Part shown: positions 63,952 through 64,000 of the stretch, piece after piece
Layout: each line of letters starts with the position of its first letter
How positions within the stretch are numbered: position 1 is the first letter of the stretch
Source: Mytilinidion resinicola
Lineage: Eukaryota > Ascomycota > Dothideomycetes > Mytilinidiales > Mytilinidiaceae
DNA: 64,000 nt
NCBI RefSeq assembly: GCF_010093595.1
Contig: NW_022985460.1
Coordinates: forward strand, 133,829 to 197,828
Direction: 5' to 3'
Notes under the pieces: generated by a model
Databases searched by the model: none
Seen by the model: the letters and a program-made list of their open reading frames with translations, nothing else
Told to the model about the DNA's origin: nothing
Made by a program: the position numbers and the translations under genes

Positions 63952-64000
63952 GATTGCTGGTGCGCAAGTTGGAGCTTGAGAATCGTGAGGTTTAATTTTT

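Overview
The window is nuclear DNA of a filamentous ascomycete (Pezizomycotina, most likely a Dothideomycete-type genome; the class is inference). The evidence is about 25 protein genes on both strands, with short GT..AG introns (mostly 45-95 bp) carrying CTAAC/CTGAC-like branch points. Gene families are typical of filamentous fungi: Clr5-ankyrin, HET, NmrA-like, DUF3445/HRQ, FucP-type sugar permease, L-amino-acid oxidase and Baeyer-Villiger monooxygenase. Exon structures were built by eye by matching splice signals, reading frame and family conservation.

Layout. 0.4-11.3 kb, all minus strand: a Clr5-ankyrin gene, three neighbouring genes sharing a coiled-coil tail (two also carry a CCCH zinc finger), and a RING-finger gene. 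11.6-17.1 kb, plus strand: a mitochondrial-type Nudix hydrolase, an L-fucose-permease-like MFS transporter with CreA-like promoter sites, and the small RFC clamp-loader subunit (yeast Rfc5/human RFC3 type). 17.8-18.1 kb: a small conserved reading frame without a visible start. 19.1-24.3 kb, minus: a DUF7514-like protein and a BTB/POZ-like protein. 25.3-30.6 kb, accessory: a broken HET-domain gene and an L-amino-acid oxidase gene lying between two ~350-380 bp direct repeats. 30.9-34.97 kb: a frameshifted secreted-protein gene, a two-TM membrane protein and a BAR-SH3 protein. 35.4-43.1 kb: a DUF2439 (Mte1/Dbl2-type) repair protein, Nse4 of the Smc5/6 complex and the Vps34 PI3-kinase. 43.1-46.6 kb: a gene-poor repeat region. 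46.6-52.5 kb: another CCCH protein, a Ppn2-like phosphatase and CENP-S/MHF1. 53.8-64 kb: an NmrA-like protein, a DUF3445 protein, a Baeyer-Villiger monooxygenase and the ribosome-biogenesis protein Utp7.

Two patterns cut across the window. First, a short element with inverted termini (core like TGTRCACCTGYCTGCCACTG followed by TTKGRGGTGCTTC) recurs at least 15 times in both orientations. It occurs as complete inverted-repeat units (132 and ~215 bp), as half copies, as perfect 83-bp tandem duplications, and as one ~58-bp unit inside an intron. I do not recognise it; it behaves like a MITE family. Second, four genome-maintenance genes (RFC subunit, Mte1/Dbl2-like, Nse4, MHF1) lie here, and three of them have a perfect ACGCGT (MCB-type) box within about 100 bp upstream of the ATG.

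No rRNA gene, credible tRNA gene, CRISPR array or transposase gene was found.
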